From Ferrovibrio sp046297595 (GTDB lineage Bacteria > Pseudomonadota > Alphaproteobacteria > Ferrovibrionales > Ferrovibrionaceae): a DNA stretch of 64,000 nt. The notes beneath the pieces were generated by a model. It made no database searches, was not told where the DNA came from, and was given only the letters and a program-made list of their open reading frames with translations. The stretch is taken from contig NZ_JBKBHT010000001.1 in the NCBI RefSeq assembly GCF_046297595.1, positions 310,001 to 374,000 of the forward strand. Reading direction: 5' to 3'. Positions 43,348-52,371 of the stretch are shown piece after piece. Both the position numbers and the translations under genes were made by a program. Within the stretch, counting starts at the first letter, position 1; each line of letters opens with the position of its first letter.

Positions 43348-46002
43348 TCAGGCCGGAGCCAGCATTTGCTGGAAACGGCCATGCTTTTCGCAGAGTTCGG
43401 CATAAGGCCCGCATTGCGTCACACGGCCGTGCTCGACCACCACCACCAAATCGAACTGCTCGCAATCCGTTGCCCGCTGCAAGGACCAGATCAGTCCTGC
43501 ATCCTTGCGTGCCTCGACCACCGCTTTCACGACCTGGGCATGGCTGCGGGGATCCAGCGTGGCGGTGGCTTCCGACAGCATCAGCCAGTCCGGCCGCTTG
43601 ACCAAGGCGCGCGCGATGGCCAGCTTCTGCCGCTGCGCTGCCGTCAGGCGAGCGCCGGCGATGCCGACCTCGAACTGCAGGCCGACCTCGATGATCGGTT
43701 CACGTAACTGCATCTGCTCGACCACATCGGCGATCACACGGCCGATCTTTTCCTGCGCCTGCGCCTGACCATACGCGACGCGGCCGAACAGGATGTTGTC
43801 GACGATGCTGGATGAAACCGTGAACTGGTCGGGATTGAAGAAAGCGATGGCATCGCGACGCTCGGCCGGCAGGGTCTCAGCGAATATCCTGCGCGCCTTG
43901 AGGATCGCATTCCGCTCGGCTTCGTTGAAATGCCCCAGACGATGGCGGGCCAGCACCAGCTTGAAGGGCAACGACATCAGACGCACGCGATCCGCGTCTG
44001 CGACCTGATCCAGAGCATCCGGCTTGGTACGTTGCAGCAGGTCCTTGTAATCAGGCAGGTCGTCTGAAGAAATGAAGCTGAACTGCTGGAAGAATTCATG
44101 ATCCGGCGGCAGATCGGCGAACAATTCGACCATGGTGCCGGCGACTTCATAACCGATCTGCAGGAAACGCTGGCCCAGCCCAACTGCATCCAGCACGCTC
44201 AGCACATGCGGATCGCGTGCCAGGTTATCCTCTTGGTACGTGGCATCACGCGCCGTGCCGAACATCAGGTTTTCGGCCACGGTGGCATTGCTGTTATAGC
44301 GATTCGCATCCCAGTTCTCGACCAGATCGGCCAACGCACCGCTGCTGAGTTTCTCGCGGAAGGTCATACGGGCAGCCAGCACGCGCTCAGCCACATCGGG
44401 TTTTTTCTGCGGATCGATCGTGCCGCGCATGCCGATCTGATAGACATCCTCGTCGAATGCAGCGGTACGCAAGGCGGCAATTGCCACTGCTGCGATATCG
44501 TCCGGACCTTGGGCGCCGGCCGCGGCATAATCGGTCCAGTCCGCGTCGGGATCATAAGGTGAGTTGCCGGAAGCGAGCGCTTCACCCAATTCACGCTCAA
44601 AGCGCGAGCGCTCGGCACCGGAAAGCTCGCGCGAAACCATCGGCCGGTGGCGCAGGCCAAGGAACAAATTGCTGCCCAGCGTGGTATTGAAGATGTAGCT
44701 GGAGGGGCCGACATAGGCGAGACGGCGGCCGGCGACAGTTTCGGGTATATCGGCCAGATTGCGGTCGTTGATGAGTATCTTGCCGCGGCCCGGTGCGATC
44801 ATCCGCGCGAGAAGTTGCAGCATCTCGTCCCGGCCGTGGTCGCCTACAACGGCCACCCGCGACGGCCAGGGTAGGCTGAGCGTCAGGTTCTCCAGGACCG
44901 GCTGGTCCTGGTCATCGCTCAGAACCACACCGGATATGGCGACAGGCCCGGCAAGCGAAACCGGCTCGGCCGGCTCGATATTCTGATCGTCTTCGCCGCG
45001 CAGACCGTCAGGCTCGAATTGGCTGATTACCTGCTCGTATTTCTGCTTAACATCCTCACGGGTCTGATAATGATTCAGCAGCTCCTTCCAAGGCGCGCCC
45101 ATTTCCTTGTGCGCATTCACCGCCGCGATCACCGTACCCACATCCATATGCCCCTGGATGGTGAGGTAGCCGCCGATCGCGTAGAAAAAGAACGGACCAA
45201 GCTGCTGAATGAAGTTATTCAGAAACTTGATCATGAACTTGCGCTGGAATATTTCCACGCGAATCCAGTAGCTGATGCTCAGGCGGCGCGTGAACTCCGC
45301 CAGCATGGGATGGGCCGCGTCATGGGTGTGCAGTTCAGGAATGCCGCTGATTGTCTCGCCGATGCGATCCGACAATCGGCGCTGGTTCTTGATGCGCTCG
45401 CGGCCCAGGGCACGCACCTTGGCCTGCATCCTCGGCACGAAATAGAACTGGATCGGATAGAGCGACACGGCCGCCACTGCCATCAGAGGATTCTGGATCA
45501 CCAAAAAGGTGAAAATCACCAGCAGCATGCCACCCTGGAAGATCGGCAGCGCGAAACTCTCGCCGATGAAGCCGCCGATCGGCTCCACCTCGGCAATCAC
45601 CATCGGGATGATTTCGCCCTGGCTGGTGCGCCGAAAGGTTGGCAGCGGAAAACGCAGGATGCGGGCGTAAAGTTCGTAACGCAGGCGCCGCAGCATGCGT
45701 TCGCCTGCCACACCCTGGAAATAGTTGATGGCGTATTTGAAGCATTGCTGGACGATCACGAGCCCCAGAAAGCCGACACAGAGCAGGAGCAGATAATGGG
45801 GATGATCGAGTTGCAGCAGGCCCAGCCCGAGGACATCGATCGGAAAGCTGACGCCTTTCCCTTCGATGCCCTGGTTGACGATCGTCTTGGGCATGCTGAG
45901 GTAGTAATAATACGGAAAGAACGAAACCACCGACAGGACGGTGATGATGACCTGCTGCTTCAGACTGTATTTAAGGATGAAACTGTAGAGATTCTTGTCC
46001 AC
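43348..46002 (-). CDS. ABC exporter-like protein with degenerate and expanded nucleotide-binding domain
   Basis: An 884-residue protein. Residues 1-330 form a six-helix ABC exporter transmembrane domain (FRRTSQGEIIPMVIAEVEPI and EMGAPWKELLNHYQTREDVK are family-like). From about 350 comes an ATPase-like domain in which the Walker A loop is GDHGRDEM instead of GxxGxGKS/T, the signature is LTAAQ instead of LSGGQ, Walker B is LMLSEAT (Asp lost, Glu kept) and the switch His position reads SLQRATD. About 270 residues are inserted between the Walker A half and the signature half; a normal exporter half has about 580 residues. Start is GTG with GGAGAAAG upstream. ATP hydrolysis by this domain alone looks unlikely; it may be regulatory or pair with another ATPase. 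Confidence 0.85.
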   Translation of the reverse strand: MDKNLYSFILKYSLKQQVIITVLSVVSFFPYYYYLSMPKTIVNQGIEGKGVSFPIDVLGLGLLQLDHPHYLLLLCVGFLGLVIVQQCFKYAINYFQGVAGERMLRRLRYELYARILRFPLPTFRRTSQGEIIPMVIAEVEPIGGFIGESFALPIFQGGMLLVIFTFLVIQNPLMAVAAVSLYPIQFYFVPRMQAKVRALGRERIKNQRRLSDRIGETISGIPELHTHDAAHPMLAEFTRRLSISYWIRVEIFQRKFMIKFLNNFIQQLGPFFFYAIGGYLTIQGHMDVGTVIAAVNAHKEMGAPWKELLNHYQTREDVKQKYEQVISQFEPDGLRGEDDQNIEPAEPVSLAGPVAISGVVLSDDQDQPVLENLTLSLPWPSRVAVVGDHGRDEMLQLLARMIAPGRGKILINDRNLADIPETVAGRRLAYVGPSSYIFNTTLGSNLFLGLRHRPMVSRELSGAERSRFERELGEALASGNSPYDPDADWTDYAAAGAQGPDDIAAVAIAALRTAAFDEDVYQIGMRGTIDPQKKPDVAERVLAARMTFREKLSSGALADLVENWDANRYNSNATVAENLMFGTARDATYQEDNLARDPHVLSVLDAVGLGQRFLQIGYEVAGTMVELFADLPPDHEFFQQFSFISSDDLPDYKDLLQRTKPDALDQVADADRVRLMSLPFKLVLARHRLGHFNEAERNAILKARRIFAETLPAERRDAIAFFNPDQFTVSSSIVDNILFGRVAYGQAQAQEKIGRVIADVVEQMQLREPIIEVGLQFEVGIAGARLTAAQRQKLAIARALVKRPDWLMLSEATATLDPRSHAQVVKAVVEARKDAGLIWSLQRATDCEQFDLVVVVEHGRVTQCGPYAELCEKHGRFQQMLAPA

Positions 46003-46175
46003 GGAACTTTCTCCGAGCCCGGCCAGACCTTAACCGATCCCCGGCGGCCCGCCAATCGCCGAGACGGAACGGGAACGTGCTAAGAATCACTATCGGCTCA
46101 GGGCCTTGGCCTGCCCTGCGGGGCTATGCCATAGTCCCGGCATCACACAGCTCCCATCGGGGAGGGGAATCCGGC
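46003..46175. promoter_or_regulatory. Divergent promoter region of the envelope/glycan locus
   Basis: A 173-base gap between the GTG start of the degenerate ABC gene (minus) and the first glycosyltransferase gene (plus). It must contain the promoters of both operons. No clear operator or -35/-10 pair was recognised by eye. Confidence 0.5.
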
Positions 46176-47399
46176 ATGGTTTCGCGCAGCGACGGCACCC
46201 GTGTGCTGATCTACAGCCACGACACCTTCGGCCTCGGCCATCTGCGCCGATGCCGGACCATTGCCCATGCCCTGGTCGAGCGCCATAAGGATATGTCCGT
46301 GCTGATCCTGTCGGGCTCGCCGATCATCGGCAGCTTCGATTTTCGCAGCCGAGTCGATTTTGTCCGCATTCCAGGCGTGATCAAGCTGCGTGACGGGCAA
46401 TACACCTCGTTGAACCTGCCGATGGATATCGAGGAGACCCTGAAAATCAGGGCCGAGATCATCCAGCATACGGCCAAGGTCTTCGATCCCGACATCTTCA
46501 TCGTGGACAAGGAGCCGCTGGGCCTGCGCGGCGAAGCCCTGGAAACCATGAAGATGCTCAAGGCCGGCGGCACCCGACTCGTGCTCGGCCTGCGCGACGT
46601 GATGGATGAGCCCAGCGCCCTGGCCCCGGAATGGGAACGCAAAAACGTCATGCCGGCGCTGAAATCCCTGTTCGACCAGATCTGGGTCTATGGCCTGCCG
46701 CAATTCTGCGACCCGCTGGAAGGCATCGCCCTGCCCGAGCGGGTGCGTCGCAAAGTGGTCTATACCGGGTATCTCCCGCGCTTTTCGCCCGAGGCCTCGC
46801 CCGAGCATCAGTTGCCGGAAATCACCCAGCGGCCCTTCCTGCTGGTCACGCCGGGCGGCGGTGGCGATGGAGAAGGCCTGATCGAATGGGTCCTGCGCGC
46901 CTATGAAAGCAACGAAATGCTGCCCTATCCGGCGCTGATCGTGCTGGGGCCTTTCATGCAGCGCGAACGCCGCGCCGATTTCCTTGGCCGGGTGGCCAAG
47001 CTGCCCCGTGTGGAAGCCATCACCTTTGATGCCCATATGGAGCACTTGGTGCAGAATGCCGTCGGTGTCCTGGCGATGGGCGGCTACAACACCTTCTGCG
47101 AAATACTCACGCTCGATAAACGGGCCATCATCGTGCCCCGCAAGCGCCCACGTATGGAGCAGTTTATCCGCGCCAGCCGTGCGCAGCAGCTTGGGCTGGT
47201 GCGCATGCTGGAGGATGACGGCGTCTACGATCCCGCCGTGATGGCAAATGCCCTGCGCAACCTGCCCCGCCAGCCGCAGCCATCCGAGATTGTCATTCCG
47301 GGCCTGCTTGAAGGCCTCGACAATCTAGACCGCCTTGTACAGCCCTGGCTGCGGCCGACTTCGGCGCTTGCCTCGAACGTGGTCGGCCTGCGCGGCTGA
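46176..47399 (+). CDS. Predicted glycosyltransferase, MurG/COG4671-like
   Basis: A 407-residue GT-B-fold protein. The N-terminal SHDTFGLGHLRRCRTIAHAL is the nucleotide-sugar transferase start of the COG4671 group. LVTPGGGGDGEGLIEWVL near residue 230 and VLAMGGYNTFCEILTLDKRA near 295 correspond to the GT28 C-terminal donor-binding region. The ATG at 46176 has GGGGAGGGG eight to twelve bases upstream; a longer frame lacks a site. It is a paralogue of the gene at 50405-51559. First gene of an 11-gene plus-strand operon; acceptor unknown. Confidence 0.85.
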   Translation: MVSRSDGTRVLIYSHDTFGLGHLRRCRTIAHALVERHKDMSVLILSGSPIIGSFDFRSRVDFVRIPGVIKLRDGQYTSLNLPMDIEETLKIRAEIIQHTAKVFDPDIFIVDKEPLGLRGEALETMKMLKAGGTRLVLGLRDVMDEPSALAPEWERKNVMPALKSLFDQIWVYGLPQFCDPLEGIALPERVRRKVVYTGYLPRFSPEASPEHQLPEITQRPFLLVTPGGGGDGEGLIEWVLRAYESNEMLPYPALIVLGPFMQRERRADFLGRVAKLPRVEAITFDAHMEHLVQNAVGVLAMGGYNTFCEILTLDKRAIIVPRKRPRMEQFIRASRAQQLGLVRMLEDDGVYDPAVMANALRNLPRQPQPSEIVIPGLLEGLDNLDRLVQPWLRPTSALASNVVGLRG

Positions 47400-47428
47400 T
47401 CCGCGCGAGAGTCAGTTCTCCATAGTCT

Positions 47429-48667
47429 ATGTCCGAGTCCCCGCCTCATTCGGTTGCCTTCATCCTGAAAGGCTATCCGCGCCTGTCCGAAACCTTCATC
47501 GCCCAGGAAATCGCCGCGCTGGAAGCGCGTGGACTGGACATATTGATCGTTTCCCTGCGCCATCCCACTGATACCAAGCGCCATGCCGTGCACGGCCTGA
47601 TCAGGGCGCCGCTGCTTTATCTGCCGGAATATCTGTACCAGGAACCAATGCGGGTGCTGCGCGGCTGGTGGCAAAGCCGCCGGCTGCCCGGCTATCGCGC
47701 CGCACTGGCGCAATGGTGGCGCGATCTCAAACGCGACCGCACGCCGAACCGCATCCGCCGTTTTGGCCAGGCGATGGTCCTGGCTGCAGAGTTGCCCGAA
47801 CGATACCGCCACCTGCATGCGCATTTCATCCACACGCCTGGCTCGGTGACGCGGTATGCTGCCATGATGCTGGGCCTGCCCTGGTCGGCATCGGCCCATG
47901 CGCGCGACATCTGGATCACGCCGGAATGGGAGAAGCGTGAGAAATTGCGCGACTGCTGCTGGGCCGTCACCTGCACGGCCCATAACGTGACGCATCTTTC
48001 GGCGCTCAGCGATCCGGCCAAGGTGTCGCTGGTTTATCACGGCATCGATTTTTCGCGTTTCCCTGAGCCGCCGGCATGGCGGCCGCCGCGCGATGGCCGC
48101 GATCCGGGTGACCCCGTGCGCCTGGTTTCAGTGGGCCGTGCGGTGGAGAAGAAGGGTTTCGACATCCTGCTGACCGCCCTGGCCCAGTTGCCGAGTGACC
48201 TGTACTGGCATTTTACCCATATCGGCGGCGGCCCGCTGCTGCCGACCCTGAAAGCGCAGGCCGAAAGACTGGGCATCGCCGGGCACATCACCTGGCTCGG
48301 CGCGCAGGCGCAGGACGATGTGATCGTCGCCTATCGCGAGGCCGATATCTTCGCGCTGGCCAGCCGGCGTGATCGCGACGGCGATATGGATGGCCTGCCG
48401 AACGTGCTGATGGAAGCGCAGAGCCAGGCCCTGCCCTGTGCTGCCAGCGCCATCTCGGCTATTCCAGAGCTGATTATCGACGGGGAAACCGGGTTGCTGG
48501 TGCCGCCTGACGATGCCGGCGCACTGACCGTGGCGCTCAATCACCTGATCGTCGACCCGGTCCTGCGCGCCAGGCTGGGCCAGGCCGGTGCTCAACGTGT
48601 CCGCCGCAGTTTCGGCATGACGGCCGGCATCGATGCCCTGGTCCGCCGCTTTGGCCTAGCCTCCTGA
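47429..48667 (+). CDS. Glycosyltransferase family 4 protein
   Basis: A 412-residue GT-B retaining glycosyltransferase. N-terminal FILKGYPRLSETFIAQEIAA is typical of colanic-acid-type GT4 enzymes. The donor domain carries LVSVGRAVEKKGFDILLTAL near residue 230 and the EX7E region in GLPNVLMEAQSQALPC with SAISAIPELI. No membrane segments, so it probably acts on a lipid-linked or soluble acceptor at the inner face of the membrane. It is 29 bases after the preceding gene. Confidence 0.9.
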   Translation: MSESPPHSVAFILKGYPRLSETFIAQEIAALEARGLDILIVSLRHPTDTKRHAVHGLIRAPLLYLPEYLYQEPMRVLRGWWQSRRLPGYRAALAQWWRDLKRDRTPNRIRRFGQAMVLAAELPERYRHLHAHFIHTPGSVTRYAAMMLGLPWSASAHARDIWITPEWEKREKLRDCCWAVTCTAHNVTHLSALSDPAKVSLVYHGIDFSRFPEPPAWRPPRDGRDPGDPVRLVSVGRAVEKKGFDILLTALAQLPSDLYWHFTHIGGGPLLPTLKAQAERLGIAGHITWLGAQAQDDVIVAYREADIFALASRRDRDGDMDGLPNVLMEAQSQALPCAASAISAIPELIIDGETGLLVPPDDAGALTVALNHLIVDPVLRARLGQAGAQRVRRSFGMTAGIDALVRRFGLAS

Positions 48668-48681
48668 ACCGAGGCGGCCCG

Positions 48682-49821
48682 ATGCGGATCGGATTTTACG
48701 CCCCCCTCAAGCCGCCGGACCATGTGGCGCCGTCTGGCGACCGCCGCATGGCGCGACTGTTCATTCAGCTGTTGCGCAATCTTGGCCATCAGGTGGACAT
48801 CCTGTCGACCCTGCGCAGCTATAACCGCGACGGCGATGCGGCACGGGAAACCGATACGGCCATGGCTGCCGCACGCGAGGTTGAACGCCTGGGTATGGCA
48901 TGGCAGACCGATCCGGCAACGCGACCTGACCTGCTGTTCACCTATCATGTCTATCACAAGGCCGCCGATTACCTGGGGCCGGCGCTGAAGCAGCGCTTTC
49001 GCCTGCCCTATGTGATCGCCGAACCTTCAGTGGCGCCGAAACGCGAGCACGGCCCCTGGGCAGCCGGTTATGCCCAGGCCGCCCGCGCCATCCATGCCGC
49101 CGATGCCCTGCTGCCAATCACCGCTCTGGACGGGGTTTGTCTTTCCGCCTTTGCCGGCGCCGAGAAAGTGCACGCCTTTCCGCCTTTCCTCGACCCCCGG
49201 CCCTTCGCTGCCGCCGCGACTGAGCGTGAAAGGCATCGCGCCACGACTGCGCAACGCTACGGGCTGGCACCAGAGCGACCATGGCTGCTCGCCGTCGGCA
49301 TGATGCGGGCCGGGGACAAGATGGCCTCGTTCCTGCGTCTGGCCGAGATGCTGGCCCTGACGATCGATACGGACTGGCATCTCCTGCTGGTAGGCGACGG
49401 GCCGGAACGCGCCGCGGTCGAACAGGCCTTTTCCTTCGCCGCTGATCGCGTTCATTTTGCCGGCCAGCTGGAAGGTGGCGAATTGCCTGGGCTTTATGCG
49501 GCTTGCGATCTGTATGTCTGGCCTGCCATCAACGAGGCCTATGGCATGGCCCTGCTCGAAGCGCAGGCCGCCGGTCTGCCGGTATTGTCGGTCGATACAC
49601 GCGGTGTGCCCGACATTGTGCGCCATGGCGAAACCGGCTGGCTGACGGCCGACGATAAACCCGCAACCCTGGCTGCTGCGTTGAGCAGCCTGCTGGGCGA
49701 TGCCGCCCGACGCCATAGCATGGCCGAATCTGCGATCCAGCATGTCGGGACGCATCTTTCGATGGCGGCGGCGCAGCGGCGGCTGCAGGGTATTTTTGCC
49801 GGGCTGGGGTTGCCGGCATGA
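48682..49821 (+). CDS. Glycosyltransferase family 4 protein
   Basis: A 379-residue GT4 protein. N-terminal GFYAPLKPPDHVAPSGDRRM; donor domain with LLAVGMMRAGDKMASFLRLA and WPAINEAYGMALLEAQAAGL (EX7E motif region), then SVDTRGVPDIVRHGETGWL. Its stop overlaps the start of the phosphatase gene (ATGA, 49818-49821). Different from its upstream neighbour, so it probably adds another sugar in the same glycan. Confidence 0.88.
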   Translation: MRIGFYAPLKPPDHVAPSGDRRMARLFIQLLRNLGHQVDILSTLRSYNRDGDAARETDTAMAAAREVERLGMAWQTDPATRPDLLFTYHVYHKAADYLGPALKQRFRLPYVIAEPSVAPKREHGPWAAGYAQAARAIHAADALLPITALDGVCLSAFAGAEKVHAFPPFLDPRPFAAAATERERHRATTAQRYGLAPERPWLLAVGMMRAGDKMASFLRLAEMLALTIDTDWHLLLVGDGPERAAVEQAFSFAADRVHFAGQLEGGELPGLYAACDLYVWPAINEAYGMALLEAQAAGLPVLSVDTRGVPDIVRHGETGWLTADDKPATLAAALSSLLGDAARRHSMAESAIQHVGTHLSMAAAQRRLQGIFAGLGLPA

Positions 49822-50408
49822 TTCGCTTTGCCCTGCTGCGCCATGGCGCGACCGAATGGAACGCAGCTGGCCGGCTGCAGGGCCGCAGGGATATCCCGCT
49901 ATCTGCCGCAGGCCTGGAACAATTCGCCGACCGCAGTCTGCCGCAGACTTACGGCACACGCGTCTGGTATTGCAGCCCGCTGCAACGCGCCCGCCAGACG
50001 GCATCAGCGCTGGGGCTACGGCCCGTTATCGAACCGGCCCTGATCGAGATGGACTGGGGTGATTATGAAGGCCACACCATTGCGGAATTGCAGGCCATGC
50101 ACGGCCCGGCTTTTGCGGCGAATGAAGACCGCGGCCTCGATCTGCAGCCGCCCGGCGGCGAAAGCCCACGCCAGATTCAGGCCCGCCTGCTGCCCTGGCT
50201 GAAAAACCTGGCCGCCACCGGGCAGGATGCCGGCGCGGTGACCCATAAAGGCGTCATCCGGGCCATACTCGCGCTGGCCTTCGACTGGCCGATGCTGGGC
50301 AAGCCGCCGGTGAAACTGGATTGGCGCTGCCTGCAGGAATTTCGTATCACTGGTGCCGGTCGGCCCGAATTGCTGGCGGCCAATATTCCGCTGGAGCCGA
50401 AGACATGA
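49818..50408 (+). CDS. Histidine phosphatase family protein
   Basis: A 196-residue phosphatase of the phosphoglycerate-mutase-like branch. RHG motif LLRHGATEWN with the catalytic His, the second Arg in CSPLQRARQT, the Glu in EMDWGDYEG and the second His in VTHKGVIRAILA are present. In a glycosyltransferase operon such enzymes may dephosphorylate a sugar-phosphate intermediate. Overlaps both neighbours by 4 bases. Confidence 0.9.
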   Translation: MIRFALLRHGATEWNAAGRLQGRRDIPLSAAGLEQFADRSLPQTYGTRVWYCSPLQRARQTASALGLRPVIEPALIEMDWGDYEGHTIAELQAMHGPAFAANEDRGLDLQPPGGESPRQIQARLLPWLKNLAATGQDAGAVTHKGVIRAILALAFDWPMLGKPPVKLDWRCLQEFRITGAGRPELLAANIPLEPKT

Positions 50409-51559
50409 CCGCGTCGCGCGTGATGATCTATGTGCAGCATCTGCTGGGGGTCGGGCACCTGCATCGCGTGGCGGCAATTGCGCGGGCCTTCGCACGCCAT
50501 GGTTGGGATACCCTGCTGGTCTCTGGCGGCATGCCCGATCCGACCCTTCATGGCTTGGAGGGCGTGCGGTTTGAACAACTGCCGCCGGCACGCGCCCAAG
50601 ATGCCAGTTTCCGTATCCTGCTGGATGAATCCGGTACGCCGATCACTGACGAATGGCGCGCCATGCGCATCCAGAAACTGCAGGGTATCTTCGACCGCTT
50701 CGCTCCCGATGCGCTGCTGACCGAACTCTTCCCCTTCGGTCGCCGGCCGATGCGGTTCGAATTGCTGCCGCTTCTGGCCCACGCCAAGGCCCTGCCGAAG
50801 CGGCCCGCCGTGTTCTGTTCAGTGCGCGACATCCTGGTCGACCGCACCAAGCCCGAACGCGACCTCGACAGTATCGCATGGTTGCAGGATTATTACGACG
50901 CCGCACTGATCCATGGCGATCCGGCCTTCGTGCCGTTTGAGAAGACCTTCCCGCTGGCCGAGCGCATCGCCGACCGGCTGCATTACACCGGTTATATCGT
51001 CGAACGCCATACCATACCGCAGACCAATGCCGGCAAGGGCGAAGTCCTGGTCTCTGCCGGTGGCGGCGCAGTGGGCATGCCCTTATTCCATGCTGCGCTG
51101 GCCGCACGTCCGCTCTCCAAGGCATTTGACAAGCCCTGGCGGATACTGGTCAGCTCGCATGAAAAACCCGAAGCGGTGGACGATCTGCGCCGCATGGCGG
51201 GTGATGGCGTCATCATCGAAACCGTGCGACCCGATTTCTCCGGCATGTTGCGCCATTGCCTGCTATCGATCAGCAAGGCTGGCTACAATACGGTGATGGA
51301 AACCCTGGCCAGCGGCGCGCGCTCTGTGGTGGTGCCCTTTGCGGGCGGCGAGGAAACCGAGCAGGCTTTGCGCGCCAACCTGCTGGCAGAGCGCGGCCTG
51401 TTGCAGGTGTTGCGCGAAAGCGACCTCGATCCTGTCAGACTGGCACAGGCCATCGGCCTGGCCCTCACCGCCCCCCGCCCGACAGGCCCCGGCATCCGCC
51501 TGGATGGCGCCGATGAAACCGTCCGGCTGGTGCACGGCTTCGTAGGCCGGCGAACGTGA
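50405..51559 (+). CDS. Predicted glycosyltransferase, MurG/COG4671-like
   Basis: A 384-residue GT-B protein paralogous to the one at 46176-47399. It has VQHLLGVGHLHRVAAIARAF at the N-terminus, VLVSAGGGAVGMPLFHAAL near residue 215, and LSISKAGYNTVMETLASGAR near 285 (GT28-type donor site). The ATG at 50405 overlaps the phosphatase stop (ATGA). The following gene starts with GTG in its own stop. Confidence 0.85.
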   Translation: MTASRVMIYVQHLLGVGHLHRVAAIARAFARHGWDTLLVSGGMPDPTLHGLEGVRFEQLPPARAQDASFRILLDESGTPITDEWRAMRIQKLQGIFDRFAPDALLTELFPFGRRPMRFELLPLLAHAKALPKRPAVFCSVRDILVDRTKPERDLDSIAWLQDYYDAALIHGDPAFVPFEKTFPLAERIADRLHYTGYIVERHTIPQTNAGKGEVLVSAGGGAVGMPLFHAALAARPLSKAFDKPWRILVSSHEKPEAVDDLRRMAGDGVIIETVRPDFSGMLRHCLLSISKAGYNTVMETLASGARSVVVPFAGGEETEQALRANLLAERGLLQVLRESDLDPVRLAQAIGLALTAPRPTGPGIRLDGADETVRLVHGFVGRRT

Positions 51560-52371
51560 CGAACCATCCCGCAGCCTGGGCCGAACTGACGGCGGAACTC
51601 GATCTGTGGGCCGCGGAAAACAGGCAGGCCCATTTCTGGTGGCGTGACGACGATGCGACAAAACCAAATTCAGCCCTCGACCGGCTGCTGGAGTTGCAAA
51701 CCATCACGGGCGCACCCCTGGCTCTGGCCGTTATCCCGGCCCAGGCCGAGGCCGGCCTGACCGAGCGCCTGGTCGGTCTATCTGGCGTTGCTGCATTGCA
51801 GCATGGCTATATCCACCATAATCATGCATCGGCCGGTGAGAAGAAATCCGAATTTCCGGCCAGCCGGCCGCTGCGGGCACGACTGACCGATATCCGGCAG
51901 GGACAGGAAATCCTGGCTGCAAAGTTTGCCGCCCCGGCCCGCCAGCCGGTCTTTGTGCCACCCTGGAACCGCATGGCGCCCGATATGCTGCCCGGCCTGG
52001 CTGAACTGGGCTTCCAAGCGGTCTCGGCCTTCAAACCACGTCAAACTTACTGGGCCGCGCCAGGCCTTGCCTGGCTGAATACCCAGCTCGACCCCATCGA
52101 CTGGCACGGCAATGACAACCCGGCGGCCACGGCGGCCTGCCTCCAGGCGGCTACTGGCCTGCTGCGCGCCATGCGCGGGGGCATAGTCCTGTTGCAACCT
52201 GTGGGCTTCCTGACCCACCACCTGCGCCACGATACCGTCCTGTGGAGCTTTGTGGCAGAGTTCATTGCCGCCATCGCGGCCCATCCGGCCGGCCGGTGGC
52301 TGGATACCACGGCGGCCCTGGCCATCGGCCGCCCGGCAGAAATCCCGCCCGCTGTAACGCGGACGTCATGA
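51556..52371 (+). CDS. Polysaccharide-deacetylase-like protein
   Basis: A 271-residue protein resembling a divergent NodB/CE4 fold. FWWRDDDATKPNSALDRLLE holds the first aspartates, ALQHGYIHHNHAS the metal-binding histidines, and VFVPPWNRMAPDMLPGLAEL the substrate-groove Pro-Trp-Asn segment. The domain is short and lacks a signal peptide, so it probably acts on a cytoplasmic glycan or lipid-linked precursor. Start is GTG in a GTGA overlap with the glycosyltransferase stop. Confidence 0.78.
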   Translation: MTNHPAAWAELTAELDLWAAENRQAHFWWRDDDATKPNSALDRLLELQTITGAPLALAVIPAQAEAGLTERLVGLSGVAALQHGYIHHNHASAGEKKSEFPASRPLRARLTDIRQGQEILAAKFAAPARQPVFVPPWNRMAPDMLPGLAELGFQAVSAFKPRQTYWAAPGLAWLNTQLDPIDWHGNDNPAATAACLQAATGLLRAMRGGIVLLQPVGFLTHHLRHDTVLWSFVAEFIAAIAAHPAGRWLDTTAALAIGRPAEIPPAVTRTS

